From Candidatus Glassbacteria bacterium (GTDB taxonomy: Bacteria; Gemmatimonadota; Glassbacteria; GWA2-58-10), in the NCBI GenBank assembly GCA_019456185.1, contig VRUH01000016.1, positions 33,134 through 70,529 on the forward strand: a DNA stretch of 37,396 nucleotides, given 5' to 3'. A program made the position numbers and the translations under genes. The notes under the pieces are model-generated. The model had not been told where the DNA came from, ran no database searches, and saw only the letters and a list, made by a program, of their open reading frames with translations. Shown piece after piece: positions 9,325-16,633 of the stretch (its first letter is position 1; each line of letters opens with the position of its first letter).

Positions 9325-10224
9325 CTATCCGTTCCCGTCCGCAGGCTCCACGTGGACAGTGACGTCGTAAATGTTTCCCAGCTCTGCACCGACAGCCTTT
9401 TCCACCGCGCTGGCGATCCGGTGGCCCTCGTGGACCGTCAGGTCAGGATCGACCTTGATGTGGAAGTCGGCGATTATCTGGCCGCCCAGATACCGCGCCC
9501 TGACCTTGTGAATCCCGCTCACTCCGCCCTGGGCCAGGGAGACTTCCCGTATCCGCCCGATCACATCCGCGTCCGGCGCGGTGTCGATAATCCCATGAAA
9601 GGCAGTCCAGGCGATATTGACCCCGATCTTGCCGACCAGGATGGAAACCCCTATCGAGGCCAGAGGGTCGAGGACCACCAGCGACTGATGCAGACGGGCC
9701 AGCGCAATCGCCGCCATGGCGAACAGGGAGGTCAGCGCATCGCTGCGGTGGTGCCAGGCGTTGGCCACCAGAGCGCCGCTTTCCAGTTTTCTGCCCACCT
9801 TGAGCGTGGCGCGAAACAGCCATTCCTTGGCCAGGATGCTCACGCAGGCCACGACCAGTGTCAGCAGCGACGGTGAAGCGACAGTCCCTCCGCCCAGGGC
9901 CCTCAGCGCCGAGACTACCATCCAGCCCGCGAATGCGACCAGCAGGCCGCCGGTAATCATCTCCGCTACTGTTTCTATTTTCTTGTGCCCGTACGGATGG
10001 CTGGCGTCGTAAGGCTGGTTGCCGTAATAAAGTCCCAGCGCAACCACCGCGTCCGTGACCAGGTCGCTCAACGAATGCAGCCCGTCGGCCACCAGCACCC
10101 GGCTGTTGCCGTAGATGCCCGCAGCCACTTTTGCCGCCGAGAGCACGACATTGACCGCCGCGCTCACCGCCGATATTTTCAGTCCTGACGACAGGTGGCT
10201 GTCACGCTCCTGATCACCCCCCAT
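9325..10224 (-). CDS. Cation diffusion facilitator (CDF) family metal transporter
   Basis: The protein has 299 aa from the ATG at 10224. A TTG three codons earlier is also in frame, but GGAAGG is better spaced for the ATG. The CDF signature is clear: ADGLHSLSDLVTD in the second membrane helix, then DASHPYGHKKIE, then NAWHHRSDALTS in the fifth helix. Six membrane segments are expected in the first ~200 residues. A cytosolic C-terminal metal-binding domain follows (HKVRARYLGGQIIADFHIKV). Members export Zn2+, Fe2+, Mn2+ or Co2+ from the cytoplasm using proton antiport; the HxxxD pattern in helices 2 and 5 does not by itself fix the metal. It lies in a minus-strand run with the MFS and TIM-barrel genes, with no obvious functional link. 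Confidence 0.92.
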   Translation of the reverse strand: MGGDQERDSHLSSGLKISAVSAAVNVVLSAAKVAAGIYGNSRVLVADGLHSLSDLVTDAVVALGLYYGNQPYDASHPYGHKKIETVAEMITGGLLVAFAGWMVVSALRALGGGTVASPSLLTLVVACVSILAKEWLFRATLKVGRKLESGALVANAWHHRSDALTSLFAMAAIALARLHQSLVVLDPLASIGVSILVGKIGVNIAWTAFHGIIDTAPDADVIGRIREVSLAQGGVSGIHKVRARYLGGQIIADFHIKVDPDLTVHEGHRIASAVEKAVGAELGNIYDVTVHVEPADGNG

Positions 10225-10423
10225 CTTCCTCAACCTTCCATGTCAGCGTGGTAATGAACAAAGATTATCCATTTACCTGCCAGCACCGCCGGGAAGCCGT
10301 TGGCCGGTTTGCGAAATGGCAGGAAAACCGGCGCGCCCCGGCACTCATTAAAATGCCGGAAAAACGGCTGTTAGTCAAGGGATGGCGGTTTGGAGAGATG
10401 AATCCGCGACCGTGGAAAAACTT

Positions 10424-11689
10424 TCAGCCCTGTGAAAGCGCGGTCCTGGAACCGCTTTCATGAACCGCGCGGAGGCGGAAGACACCGGCTGCGGCAAGCA
10501 GCAGGATGAGCGCCAGGCTGTAAAATATCCAGCCCATGCCCCACATGTCGCCGATCCAGCCGCAGACAGGAGCCGCCAACGCGCCGACTCCGAGGTTGAG
10601 GCCGAACTTGACCCCGTAACTGGTACTGCGCCATGCCGGGGGAGTGGCGCGGGCCAGCATCTGGTTTTCGAGCGGCTGTCCGGAAAAGAAGAAAAAGAAG
10701 AAGATACACATCCCCAGGATCAGCGGCCAACCGCCGAACATGGCAGCTATCAGCAGCATAGGCGCGTAGACCGGCACAACCCAGTTGTAGAGCTTGAACG
10801 GGTCGACCTTGTCCGAAAGATGGCCGCCCCACATCTGGCCCAGCCCGCCGATAGTCAGGGCGATTGAGGCGAACAGACCACCGGCCACGACCGCGCTCAG
10901 CGACTCGACCTCGAACCGCTCGCCGATAAACTTGGGCAGATAGGTCATGACTCCGCGGTAGACGAAGCCGAGGACGATCATGATCCCGTAAAGCCAGAGC
11001 AATGTCCGGCGCGTGGAGGCCTCGATCGTGGGCCGAACTTTGTTGCCGTGCTCATCGATCTCGTGATGGGCGATCCTGATCGGGAAGAACAGCATCGCCA
11101 CGCCGCAGAGCAGGCTCAAAACCGCGGGTAGAGCGAACGCCGTTTTCCAGCCGAACCTGACGCCCAGGAAACCGGCCAGGAACGGGCTGATCGCCAGGCC
11201 GACGCTGCCGAAAATGCCGTGGATCCCCATCACCAGGCCCTTGCGTCGCACACCCATCGAGATCAGTCCCAGCCCCGAAGGGTGGTAGAGGCTGAGAAAC
11301 AGTCCAAGCGCGGCCAGGGAGCCGGCGAGCTGCCAGACGGAATTGGAGATCGAGGCCAACAGGCAGCTGAGGGCCGAACCGAAAAAGAAAAGCAGGAAAA
11401 TCCGGTAACTGTCCCAGCGGTCGGAGAGGAAGCCGGCGGGAAAACTGCCCGCACCGAGCATAACGAGACCGGGAAACACCAGCACTCCGGCCTGAGCCAG
11501 ACTGAGATCGAACTCCAGCAGCAGCAGAGGCAGGATACCGGCGTAGATCAGCTCCATGACGTGCATCATCCCGTGGCCGATACTGGTAAGCCAGATCACC
11601 CGCCGCTCGTAGGGATAGTCTCCGTTGGCGGTATCACCGTTATTCGAGGCGGTCTCGTCCAGAGGATTTGCTGTGATTTCCACACTCAT
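10424..11689 (-). CDS. Major facilitator superfamily transporter (Fsr/fosmidomycin-resistance-like)
   Basis: The protein has 421 aa and about twelve hydrophobic segments. The first half contains GHGMMHVMELIYAGILPLLL and a loop-2 type motif (GFLSDRWDSYR). The central cytoplasmic loop is short and charged (HEIDEHGNKVRPTIE). The second half repeats the pattern (GQMWGGHLSDKVDPF). The arrangement resembles the fosmidomycin-resistance-like branch of MFS, but substrate inference is unsafe. No strong ribosome site was seen before the ATG. It follows the outer-membrane barrel gene after 30 bp, so the two may be co-transcribed. The 199 bp after it contain only weak inverted repeats and no gene. Confidence 0.88.
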   Translation of the reverse strand: MSVEITANPLDETASNNGDTANGDYPYERRVIWLTSIGHGMMHVMELIYAGILPLLLLEFDLSLAQAGVLVFPGLVMLGAGSFPAGFLSDRWDSYRIFLLFFFGSALSCLLASISNSVWQLAGSLAALGLFLSLYHPSGLGLISMGVRRKGLVMGIHGIFGSVGLAISPFLAGFLGVRFGWKTAFALPAVLSLLCGVAMLFFPIRIAHHEIDEHGNKVRPTIEASTRRTLLWLYGIMIVLGFVYRGVMTYLPKFIGERFEVESLSAVVAGGLFASIALTIGGLGQMWGGHLSDKVDPFKLYNWVVPVYAPMLLIAAMFGGWPLILGMCIFFFFFFSGQPLENQMLARATPPAWRSTSYGVKFGLNLGVGALAAPVCGWIGDMWGMGWIFYSLALILLLAAAGVFRLRAVHESGSRTALSQG

Positions 11690-11719
11690 CGAAAATGGAT
11701 GGTCCGTTCAATCAGGGTG

Positions 11720-12427
11720 CTAAAAAGTCAGGTAAACACCGATTCTCGCCTGGACGATATCCGTGGCCGTACGAACCGTACCGTAGCGGATCGTGGCGTT
11801 TTCGAGCCGCTCTATGGAGCCTTTTTTCAGATATTCGGCCTCGCCGCCTTTGACATAGCTGAGCTTGATATCCAGCAGGGCCTCGCGAAGGTCCACCGCC
11901 GGAACGGAATCCTTGCTCTGCCAGAGACGTATTTTCAGTCCACCGCCGAAGCCGAAATTGTAGGTGTAGTCGTTGAAATTGGTGCTTTCGGCAATCGGCA
12001 CGGAGGGCAGGCTGCGGTTTTCGATCTTCGTCTTGGTCGCGATATAAGTCAGCCCGCCATAAACCTCGGCATACGGACGGAACGGGCCGTTGCGGAGGCC
12101 GACAGAAATGCCCGGACTGAAATGTATCAGGTAGTTGTCGGTAATCACGTCCACGAAGACGTCGGGGATAGTATAGCTGAACGGTTCCACCCGACGTTCG
12201 CGGCCGTAATTGAGGTAGTTGACATCCAGAAAGACAGTGGCCTTGGCAGGGGAAACCTCGCCAAAGCTCCAGCCCACCCGTCCGCCGCCACCCCAGGCGA
12301 AATCGACCTCATCCTGGAAATCGCCCGAGGGCCAGCCGAGTGAGAGACCGAGACCGGCTTCCAGACGGGCGGAAGCAGGCGAGGGAATCAGCAGAACCGC
12401 CAGCACCAAGATCAATAACCCGCGCAT
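11720..12427 (-). CDS. Small outer-membrane beta-barrel protein
   Basis: The protein has 235 aa: a short signal peptide (MRGLLILVLAVLLIPSPASA), then alternating amphipathic strands (LEAGLGLSLGWPSGDF, VGWSFGEVSPAKATVFLDVNY) and a terminal aromatic (RIGVYLTF). This is typical of an 8- to 10-strand OmpA/OmpW-type porin-like barrel. The ATG has GGGGAG upstream. A likely promoter lies about 77 bp before it (12504-12531). It probably starts the minus-strand run that continues into the MFS gene. Cargo and role are unknown. Confidence 0.8.
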   Translation of the reverse strand: MRGLLILVLAVLLIPSPASARLEAGLGLSLGWPSGDFQDEVDFAWGGGGRVGWSFGEVSPAKATVFLDVNYLNYGRERRVEPFSYTIPDVFVDVITDNYLIHFSPGISVGLRNGPFRPYAEVYGGLTYIATKTKIENRSLPSVPIAESTNFNDYTYNFGFGGGLKIRLWQSKDSVPAVDLREALLDIKLSYVKGGEAEYLKKGSIERLENATIRYGTVRTATDIVQARIGVYLTF

Positions 12428-12503
12428 CGTGTGCTCCCCAAAGATTAAAGGTTATCGTGCAAGAAAGTCCGCGACAGCGCTGAAGCTGTGCGTGAAGTGC
12501 ACC

Positions 12504-12531
12504 AATATAGACAATTCATGGATTATTACAA
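12504..12531 (-). promoter_or_regulatory. Candidate sigma-70-type promoter for the outer-membrane barrel gene
   Basis: On the minus strand, TTGTAA (-35) and TATATT (-10) are separated by 16 bp, about 77 bp before the barrel gene's ATG. The -10 matches consensus at five of six positions and the -35 at four. The call rests on motif and position only. Confidence 0.35.
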
Positions 12532-12546
12532 GGTTTGGGGGCTAGG

Positions 12547-12568
12547 CCCGGGCCGTGACAGGCCCGGG
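12547..12568 (-). terminator. GC-rich hairpin downstream of the nucleoside hydrolase gene
   Basis: CCCGGGCC and GGCCCGGG form a perfect 8-bp stem around a GTGACA loop, 14 bp past the stop of the minus-strand nucleoside hydrolase. No T-tract follows on either strand, so it is a weak or Rho-assisted terminator at best. Confidence 0.4.
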
Positions 12569-12581
12569 TTCGCAATGCGAG

Positions 12582-13535
12582 TCAAAGGCGCATGTTGTTC
12601 TGTGTCAATAGTCTGCGGGTCAGCCAGTCAATAAAGCGGGCGGTGGAAATGTTGATCCCGATCTTGCAGTTGGGCGGCTTGCTCTCATCCACTACCGTGA
12701 AGCCCTCATCGGTAACGCGTACATGGGCCCGGCGGAGTTGGACGAACTCGTCGGTGAATGCCATCGCTACCGCCACCGGGTCGAACAGGGTGGGGTCGCG
12801 TCCCTCGGGATTGGGGAGCGACCACAGGGTATAGAGCGCCGAGATCGCGTCGGTAAGCGGCGAGTTGCGGTAAAGCAGTTGGAGGCGGCGGTCCCTGTCG
12901 AACTTGACCATGGTGGTGACATCGAGTCCGGCCAGGGTGATCGGCACGCCGCTGGTCATGAACAGTTGCGCGCTCTCCACATCGGCGCGGACATTCCACT
13001 CGGCGCTGGGCCGCGGTCCGCGGTCATAGCCCATGTAAAACGAGCCGAACATCGAGTACACTTCCCTGACCAGTTTCCAGGCCCCGGGGTCCTTGCGGAT
13101 CACATCGCCCAGATTCGTTACCGGCCCTACGCTGATAATCGTTATCTGATGGGGGTACTTTTTGAGCAAGCGGATGATGAAATCCGCCGCGGACTCATCA
13201 AGCGGGCGGCAGCGGTCGAACCCGTCGCCCCAGTTGATCTGGAGCGGACGGTTATCCCCGAGTCTGGTGGCCCTGCCAACCGCCACCGGGATCGTGTCCT
13301 GTCCGGCCTCCCACAGCATCCGGCAGCTCACTCTTCCCCGTCCCTCGGTGGGTCCGTCGCCCACCGTGATCCCCAGCACCTCGAACTCCGGGCTGATCTG
13401 GACCAGCGCGTGGGCGAACGCATCGTCGATATCGCCGCCGAGGTCCGTGTCGAAGATGATTTTTTTGGCCGCCCGGGCGCTGCCGCTGAACAGCAGCAGG
13501 GCCGCGAGCAGCACGGCTGCTTTGAGCCTGATCAT
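12582..13535 (-). CDS. Secreted inosine/uridine-type nucleoside hydrolase
   Basis: The protein has 317 aa. After a signal peptide ending near SGSARA, the hallmark calcium-binding loop DTDLGGDIDDA appears at residues 29-39, followed by the family's ADVESAQ and DPVAVAMAF segments. The family splits ribonucleosides into base and ribose. The residue before DPVAVA is Phe (LFDP) where classic purine/pyrimidine hydrolases carry the His of HDP, so substrate or leaving-group activation may differ. The start is supported by GGAGG 5 bp before the ATG. It starts 15 bp after the stop of the fusion gene that also carries such a domain, so the two are surely co-transcribed. Confidence 0.88.
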   Translation of the reverse strand: MIRLKAAVLLAALLLFSGSARAAKKIIFDTDLGGDIDDAFAHALVQISPEFEVLGITVGDGPTEGRGRVSCRMLWEAGQDTIPVAVGRATRLGDNRPLQINWGDGFDRCRPLDESAADFIIRLLKKYPHQITIISVGPVTNLGDVIRKDPGAWKLVREVYSMFGSFYMGYDRGPRPSAEWNVRADVESAQLFMTSGVPITLAGLDVTTMVKFDRDRRLQLLYRNSPLTDAISALYTLWSLPNPEGRDPTLFDPVAVAMAFTDEFVQLRRAHVRVTDEGFTVVDESKPPNCKIGINISTARFIDWLTRRLLTQNNMRL

Positions 13536-13550
13536 CGGTCCTCCGTTTTC

Positions 13551-15404
13551 TCAGAGCCACTTGTCGAAAAATTTCACGAGTTCCTCGAACATCGGCCGGG
13601 TAAACGAATGCTTGCCCGGCGGGCGAAAGGCAACCAAAGCATCAGGCACACCGGCCTGTTTGTACACGGGACGGACTTTCTCCAGCAACTCGCTCACTCC
13701 CTCTTTCGGCATCCCGATATCGTCCAGCGGCGCGGCGATGAAGTACGGCCGCGGGGACTGGGAGGCCACCAGTTCCGGCATGTCGAAATGCTGCAGGATA
13801 CGGGGGAGCCACCAGTAATGGCCGTGGTAACCGGGCGTGCCGATCTCGAGCATGTGCCGCAGCGTGCCGATGCCGCCGCAGAGGGGCGCGGCCACCGCGA
13901 ACCGCCGGTCGACTGCCGTAGTATAGAACGTGGTGATCCCGCCGAAACTCATGCCCGTGCAGCCGATCCGCTGCGGATCGACATCTTCCAGCCCGGCCAG
14001 ATAGGTGAGCGCCTGGCGGATCTCGTAGGTGTGGATCCCCTGACTGGTGAATCCACGGATAAGAGCGGCCTTGCTTTGCTTATCGCCGGTGCGGCCGCGG
14101 TCACCCAGGCCCCGCTGGGTCATCGCCAGGGTCACATAGCCGCGCCGGGCAAGCTCGGCGGCCCAGCCGATCATCCGGTTGTGCTTAGCCGTCCGGCCGA
14201 TCGAGACATACTCGCCGATCCCGAAATCCGGCCGGGTGAGCACGATCCGGTCGCCGCCGGTGCCGGAAAGGCAGATTACGGCGGGCAGGCGTTTGCCTTT
14301 CGCGTTTACGGGCCGGCAGAGATAGGCCGGGACCCATTCGCCGAAAATGGTCGGCCAGCGGACCTCCTGGCGCGTGTATCCCTCAAACCGCTCCACCTCG
14401 CCCTCCACCGCCTGCACTCCGGGCGGATCGGGATGCACGTTCAACACCCGGCAGAGTTCCTCGCGGATATCAGAAACCTCCGGCGCGGCGTCGGCCACCT
14501 TGCCGTAGAACTCATCCCACAGCGGAACAGGTCCGCCATACACATTTTCCGCCAGACCGGTCGCCACTTTGATCGGGCCGTATGTTTTCGAAAAGTCGAA
14601 ATTGCCGCGCTCATCCAGCGACGGGGCCGGGGAGTCAAGCCAGTTCACCATCTCAGGATGAGCCAGAGCGGTAACTGCGGTGAGGTCGGCCAGGTTGAAC
14701 GGCTCATCCATCGGCCAGCGGTTGGTCATCATCAGCAGGTGAAGGTAATCTCCCAGCGGGCTTACTCCCCGCAGGGCGCGCGCGCTGTGAAACTTGGTCT
14801 GGAACAGCACGTTATTGCCGCACGGGATATAAAGCAGCTTGACTCCTGAACTGAACAGCACGCGCGCGGCAGCCAGGTCCTGCATCATGTTGTGCTCGTC
14901 CCCGTCCCCATCCGGCCAGCCCACCCCGCCCAGCCAGGCGAAAGTAACCCTGTCGGCGATCCCTGGATCGAGCAGAATCGCGCTGGCCAGGTTGGTTGCC
15001 GCGCCGATTCCCAGCACCACCAGTTCGGTATCACCGGCAGCCTTGCTGCGCTCGATAATGAACTTGACCGCATCGCTGGCCACCGGAGTATCAGTTCCGG
15101 GCAGCGGTCGGTCGGCACCCTTGAACACCGGGATACCCCTGGCTCCGGCCATACCCAGCAGATGGTGGATTTCCAGAAAATTCTTTTCCGAGGTCCCCTG
15201 TCCGTTGTGTACCGAGGTGAAACCCTCGATAGCGAAATACTCGGGGCTCAGCAGAGCGTAGGCAATCGCATGCTGATCGTCGCGCTCGCAGGCGGCGTCG
15301 GTGTCGATAATCACCCTGAGCGGAGCGCCAGCCAGCATCACCGGCAGCAGCAGAGCAGCCAGCATAACCATCAGGCCGAATGAGAATTTGAGTTGATTAT
15401 CCAT
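13551..15404 (-). CDS. Nucleoside hydrolase fused to an alpha/beta-hydrolase (acetyl-xylan-esterase/dienelactone-hydrolase-like)
   Basis: The protein has 617 aa. The ATG at 15404 gives a signal or anchor segment (LKFSFGLMVMLAALLLPVML); the frame opens earlier, at 15530, inside an inverted repeat. Residues ~25-330 form a nucleoside-hydrolase fold with the variant metal loop IDTDAACERDDQHA. Residues ~365-617 form an alpha/beta hydrolase: the nucleophile elbow GMSFGG puts Ser486 as nucleophile, with Asp561 or Asp562 (PLDDIGMPKEG) and His599 (GKHSF) as the likely rest of the triad. Similar hydrolases remove acyl groups from sugars. A single exported protein joining N-glycosidase and esterase activities would suit acylated nucleosides or glycosides, but this is inference. 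A GAAGG site lies 11 bp upstream. The separate nucleoside hydrolase follows 15 bp downstream. Confidence 0.85.
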   Translation of the reverse strand: MDNQLKFSFGLMVMLAALLLPVMLAGAPLRVIIDTDAACERDDQHAIAYALLSPEYFAIEGFTSVHNGQGTSEKNFLEIHHLLGMAGARGIPVFKGADRPLPGTDTPVASDAVKFIIERSKAAGDTELVVLGIGAATNLASAILLDPGIADRVTFAWLGGVGWPDGDGDEHNMMQDLAAARVLFSSGVKLLYIPCGNNVLFQTKFHSARALRGVSPLGDYLHLLMMTNRWPMDEPFNLADLTAVTALAHPEMVNWLDSPAPSLDERGNFDFSKTYGPIKVATGLAENVYGGPVPLWDEFYGKVADAAPEVSDIREELCRVLNVHPDPPGVQAVEGEVERFEGYTRQEVRWPTIFGEWVPAYLCRPVNAKGKRLPAVICLSGTGGDRIVLTRPDFGIGEYVSIGRTAKHNRMIGWAAELARRGYVTLAMTQRGLGDRGRTGDKQSKAALIRGFTSQGIHTYEIRQALTYLAGLEDVDPQRIGCTGMSFGGITTFYTTAVDRRFAVAAPLCGGIGTLRHMLEIGTPGYHGHYWWLPRILQHFDMPELVASQSPRPYFIAAPLDDIGMPKEGVSELLEKVRPVYKQAGVPDALVAFRPPGKHSFTRPMFEELVKFFDKWL

Positions 15405-15478
15405 TTCGCTGCCTGCCTTCCGGGTTAGTGATAATCCGGGTAACAGCCGGGGAAATCTTGCGATCGCAAAAGCTGAAA

Positions 15479-15567
15479 GACGCGGGCCGGCACCCTTTTT
15501 GCTAAAACGCTTAAGATTAATGGATTGCAATCAAGGTGCTTGCGCAAAAAGGGTGCCGGCCCGCGTC
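15479..15567. repeat. Perfect 24-bp inverted repeat with 41-bp spacer
   Basis: Positions 15479-15502 and 15544-15567 are exact reverse complements of 24 bases, GC-rich outside (starts GACGCGGGCCGG) and T/A-rich toward the 41-nt centre. The T-run is on the loop side, so this is not an ordinary terminator. It overlaps the upstream end of the fusion gene's open frame and abuts the J-domain fragment, as a small palindromic mobile repeat or a recombination scar would. Confidence 0.85.
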
Positions 15568-15569
15568 CT

Positions 15570-15778
15570 GTCTCGGCCTGAAATTCACCGAAATGGTCCC
15601 AGCGGAAATCCTCGCCCGAATGGAAATTCTGGCGATCTTCCCGCCGGAACGAATATTCGTACCCCGTGCAGTAATCCGTTAGAGTACGGTAGGCGTCATT
15701 TAATTCCTGTTGTTTTTGACGGGCCAGTTTCTCGTTTTCCCGGCAGAGATCCGGGTGCCGGCGGCCGTGAGGGTTACG
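15570..15778 (-). pseudogene. Orphan C-terminal half of a J-domain (DnaJ-like) co-chaperone
   Basis: The minus strand read from 15778 encodes HPDLCRENEKLARQKQQE followed by LNDAYRTLTDYCTGYEYSF. That is the HPD motif, helix III and the following segment of a J domain. Helices I and II and any start codon are missing: the codon immediately before the fragment is the TAG stop of the DUF1080 gene, in the same frame. J domains stimulate Hsp70 ATPase through helix II and HPD, so this piece should not work alone. The reading frame stays open through the adjacent inverted repeat to a TAA at 15425. I interpret it as a gene remnant captured at a rearrangement junction. Confidence 0.65.
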
Positions 15779-16453
15779 CTAGTTAAGCTCCTTGACTGCG
15801 ATCTTGCGGAACAGCACCTTGCTGCCTTTGCGCCAGTTCTCGCCGGGATGGACCTGTATCGCTATCGTGCCGCTGTGAGGCACCACCGGAGTGCCGTCAT
15901 TTTTCAGCACGCCCTGGTAGTCGTTGATCTTCTCGCCGTTGAGCCAGATCTGGATTCTGGGCGGCTGGCTTTCGATCCGGACCCTCATCGCGTTGTAGTC
16001 GAACGGGTCCCACAGGCTGAAACCGCGATAACAATGCTGTGCGAACCCGCCGCCGAGGGGAATGTAGACCGCGCCGATCTCTCCCTGGGGGCGATGGTCG
16101 ATCGTGATCTGGTAGGACAGTACGTTCGGCTGGACGCGCAGGAACAGCCCGGAGTCTTGGGGATACGTGGTCTTGACCTCGGCGTATACCTCGAAATCGC
16201 TGTACATCTTGTCGGTGGCAAGCAGGCCGCCTTCTCCCGCGGGCCACTGGTCCCCGGCAATCGCGCCATCGATAATCTCCCACTGGCCGTGGTCGTTGTA
16301 GCTTGTCAGTTTGGACCAGCCGTCCAGCGTCTTCCCGTCGAAAATGTCCACGAACCCGGTCAGGTCGGTTTCGTGTTCGGCCGCACGCGGGTTATCGGTG
16401 ATCGGCATACAGGTAAAAATGGCAGCGATTGTCAGGATTGCAGGTATCCGCAT
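15779..16453 (-). CDS. Exported DUF1080 (3-keto-disaccharide hydrolase / LamG-like) protein
   Basis: The protein has 224 aa from the ATG at 16453. This start is chosen over upstream in-frame codons because AGGAGA lies 6 bp before it and the product begins with a signal peptide (MRIPAILTIAAIFTCMPIT). The DUF1080 core is plain: FVDIFDGKTLDGWSKL, GQWEIIDGAIAG, GGLLATDKMYSDFEVYAEVK, DSGLFLRVQP, and a closing strand VLFRKIAVKEL. The fold is a concanavalin-like beta-sandwich; characterised relatives hydrolyse 3-keto-glycosides. It is divergently arranged with the GH20 gene across a 180-bp gap that contains a palindrome (16516-16532). Its TAG stop directly abuts the J-domain fragment. Confidence 0.88.
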   Translation of the reverse strand: MRIPAILTIAAIFTCMPITDNPRAAEHETDLTGFVDIFDGKTLDGWSKLTSYNDHGQWEIIDGAIAGDQWPAGEGGLLATDKMYSDFEVYAEVKTTYPQDSGLFLRVQPNVLSYQITIDHRPQGEIGAVYIPLGGGFAQHCYRGFSLWDPFDYNAMRVRIESQPPRIQIWLNGEKINDYQGVLKNDGTPVVPHSGTIAIQVHPGENWRKGSKVLFRKIAVKELN

Positions 16454-16515
16454 TGATCTTCTCCTGTGCAGGTTTGCCGGGCAAAAAGGTGGCGAATGAA
16501 CTGTATTTTTGTTAT

Positions 16516-16532
16516 GATAGTTGATAACTATC
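16516..16532. promoter_or_regulatory. Candidate operator palindrome GATAGTTgatAACTATC
   Basis: This is a perfect 7+7 bp inverted repeat with a 3-bp centre, located between the divergent DUF1080 and GH20 genes. A loose plus-strand promoter (TTGATA at 16521 and TAAAGT at 16545, 18-bp spacer) overlaps it, so a bound regulator could control the GH20 gene, the DUF1080 gene or both. Confidence 0.4.
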
Positions 16533-16633
16533 GGATGTGCAAGGTAAAGTAATACTGGCACTTCCGCCGTCTTACGCAAATAAACTGACTGAGCTGGTTT
16601 TTCGAAATATTTACCGAACGGAGGAGTAGGAAG

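Noticed and set aside
10303-10359. Two hairpins (GCCGGTTT/AAACCGGC and CCGGCA/TGCCGG) after the MFS gene
   Set aside because: Short stems with long loops and no T-tract on either strand; not convincing as terminators.
10248-10463. 71-codon plus-strand frame in the gap between the CDF and MFS genes
   Set aside because: No ribosome site or recognisable protein, and it runs into the 3' end of the MFS gene on the other strand.
15479-15567. 24-bp inverted repeat as an intrinsic terminator for the DUF1080 gene
   Set aside because: The T-run lies on the loop side of the stem and nothing U-rich follows the structure on either strand.
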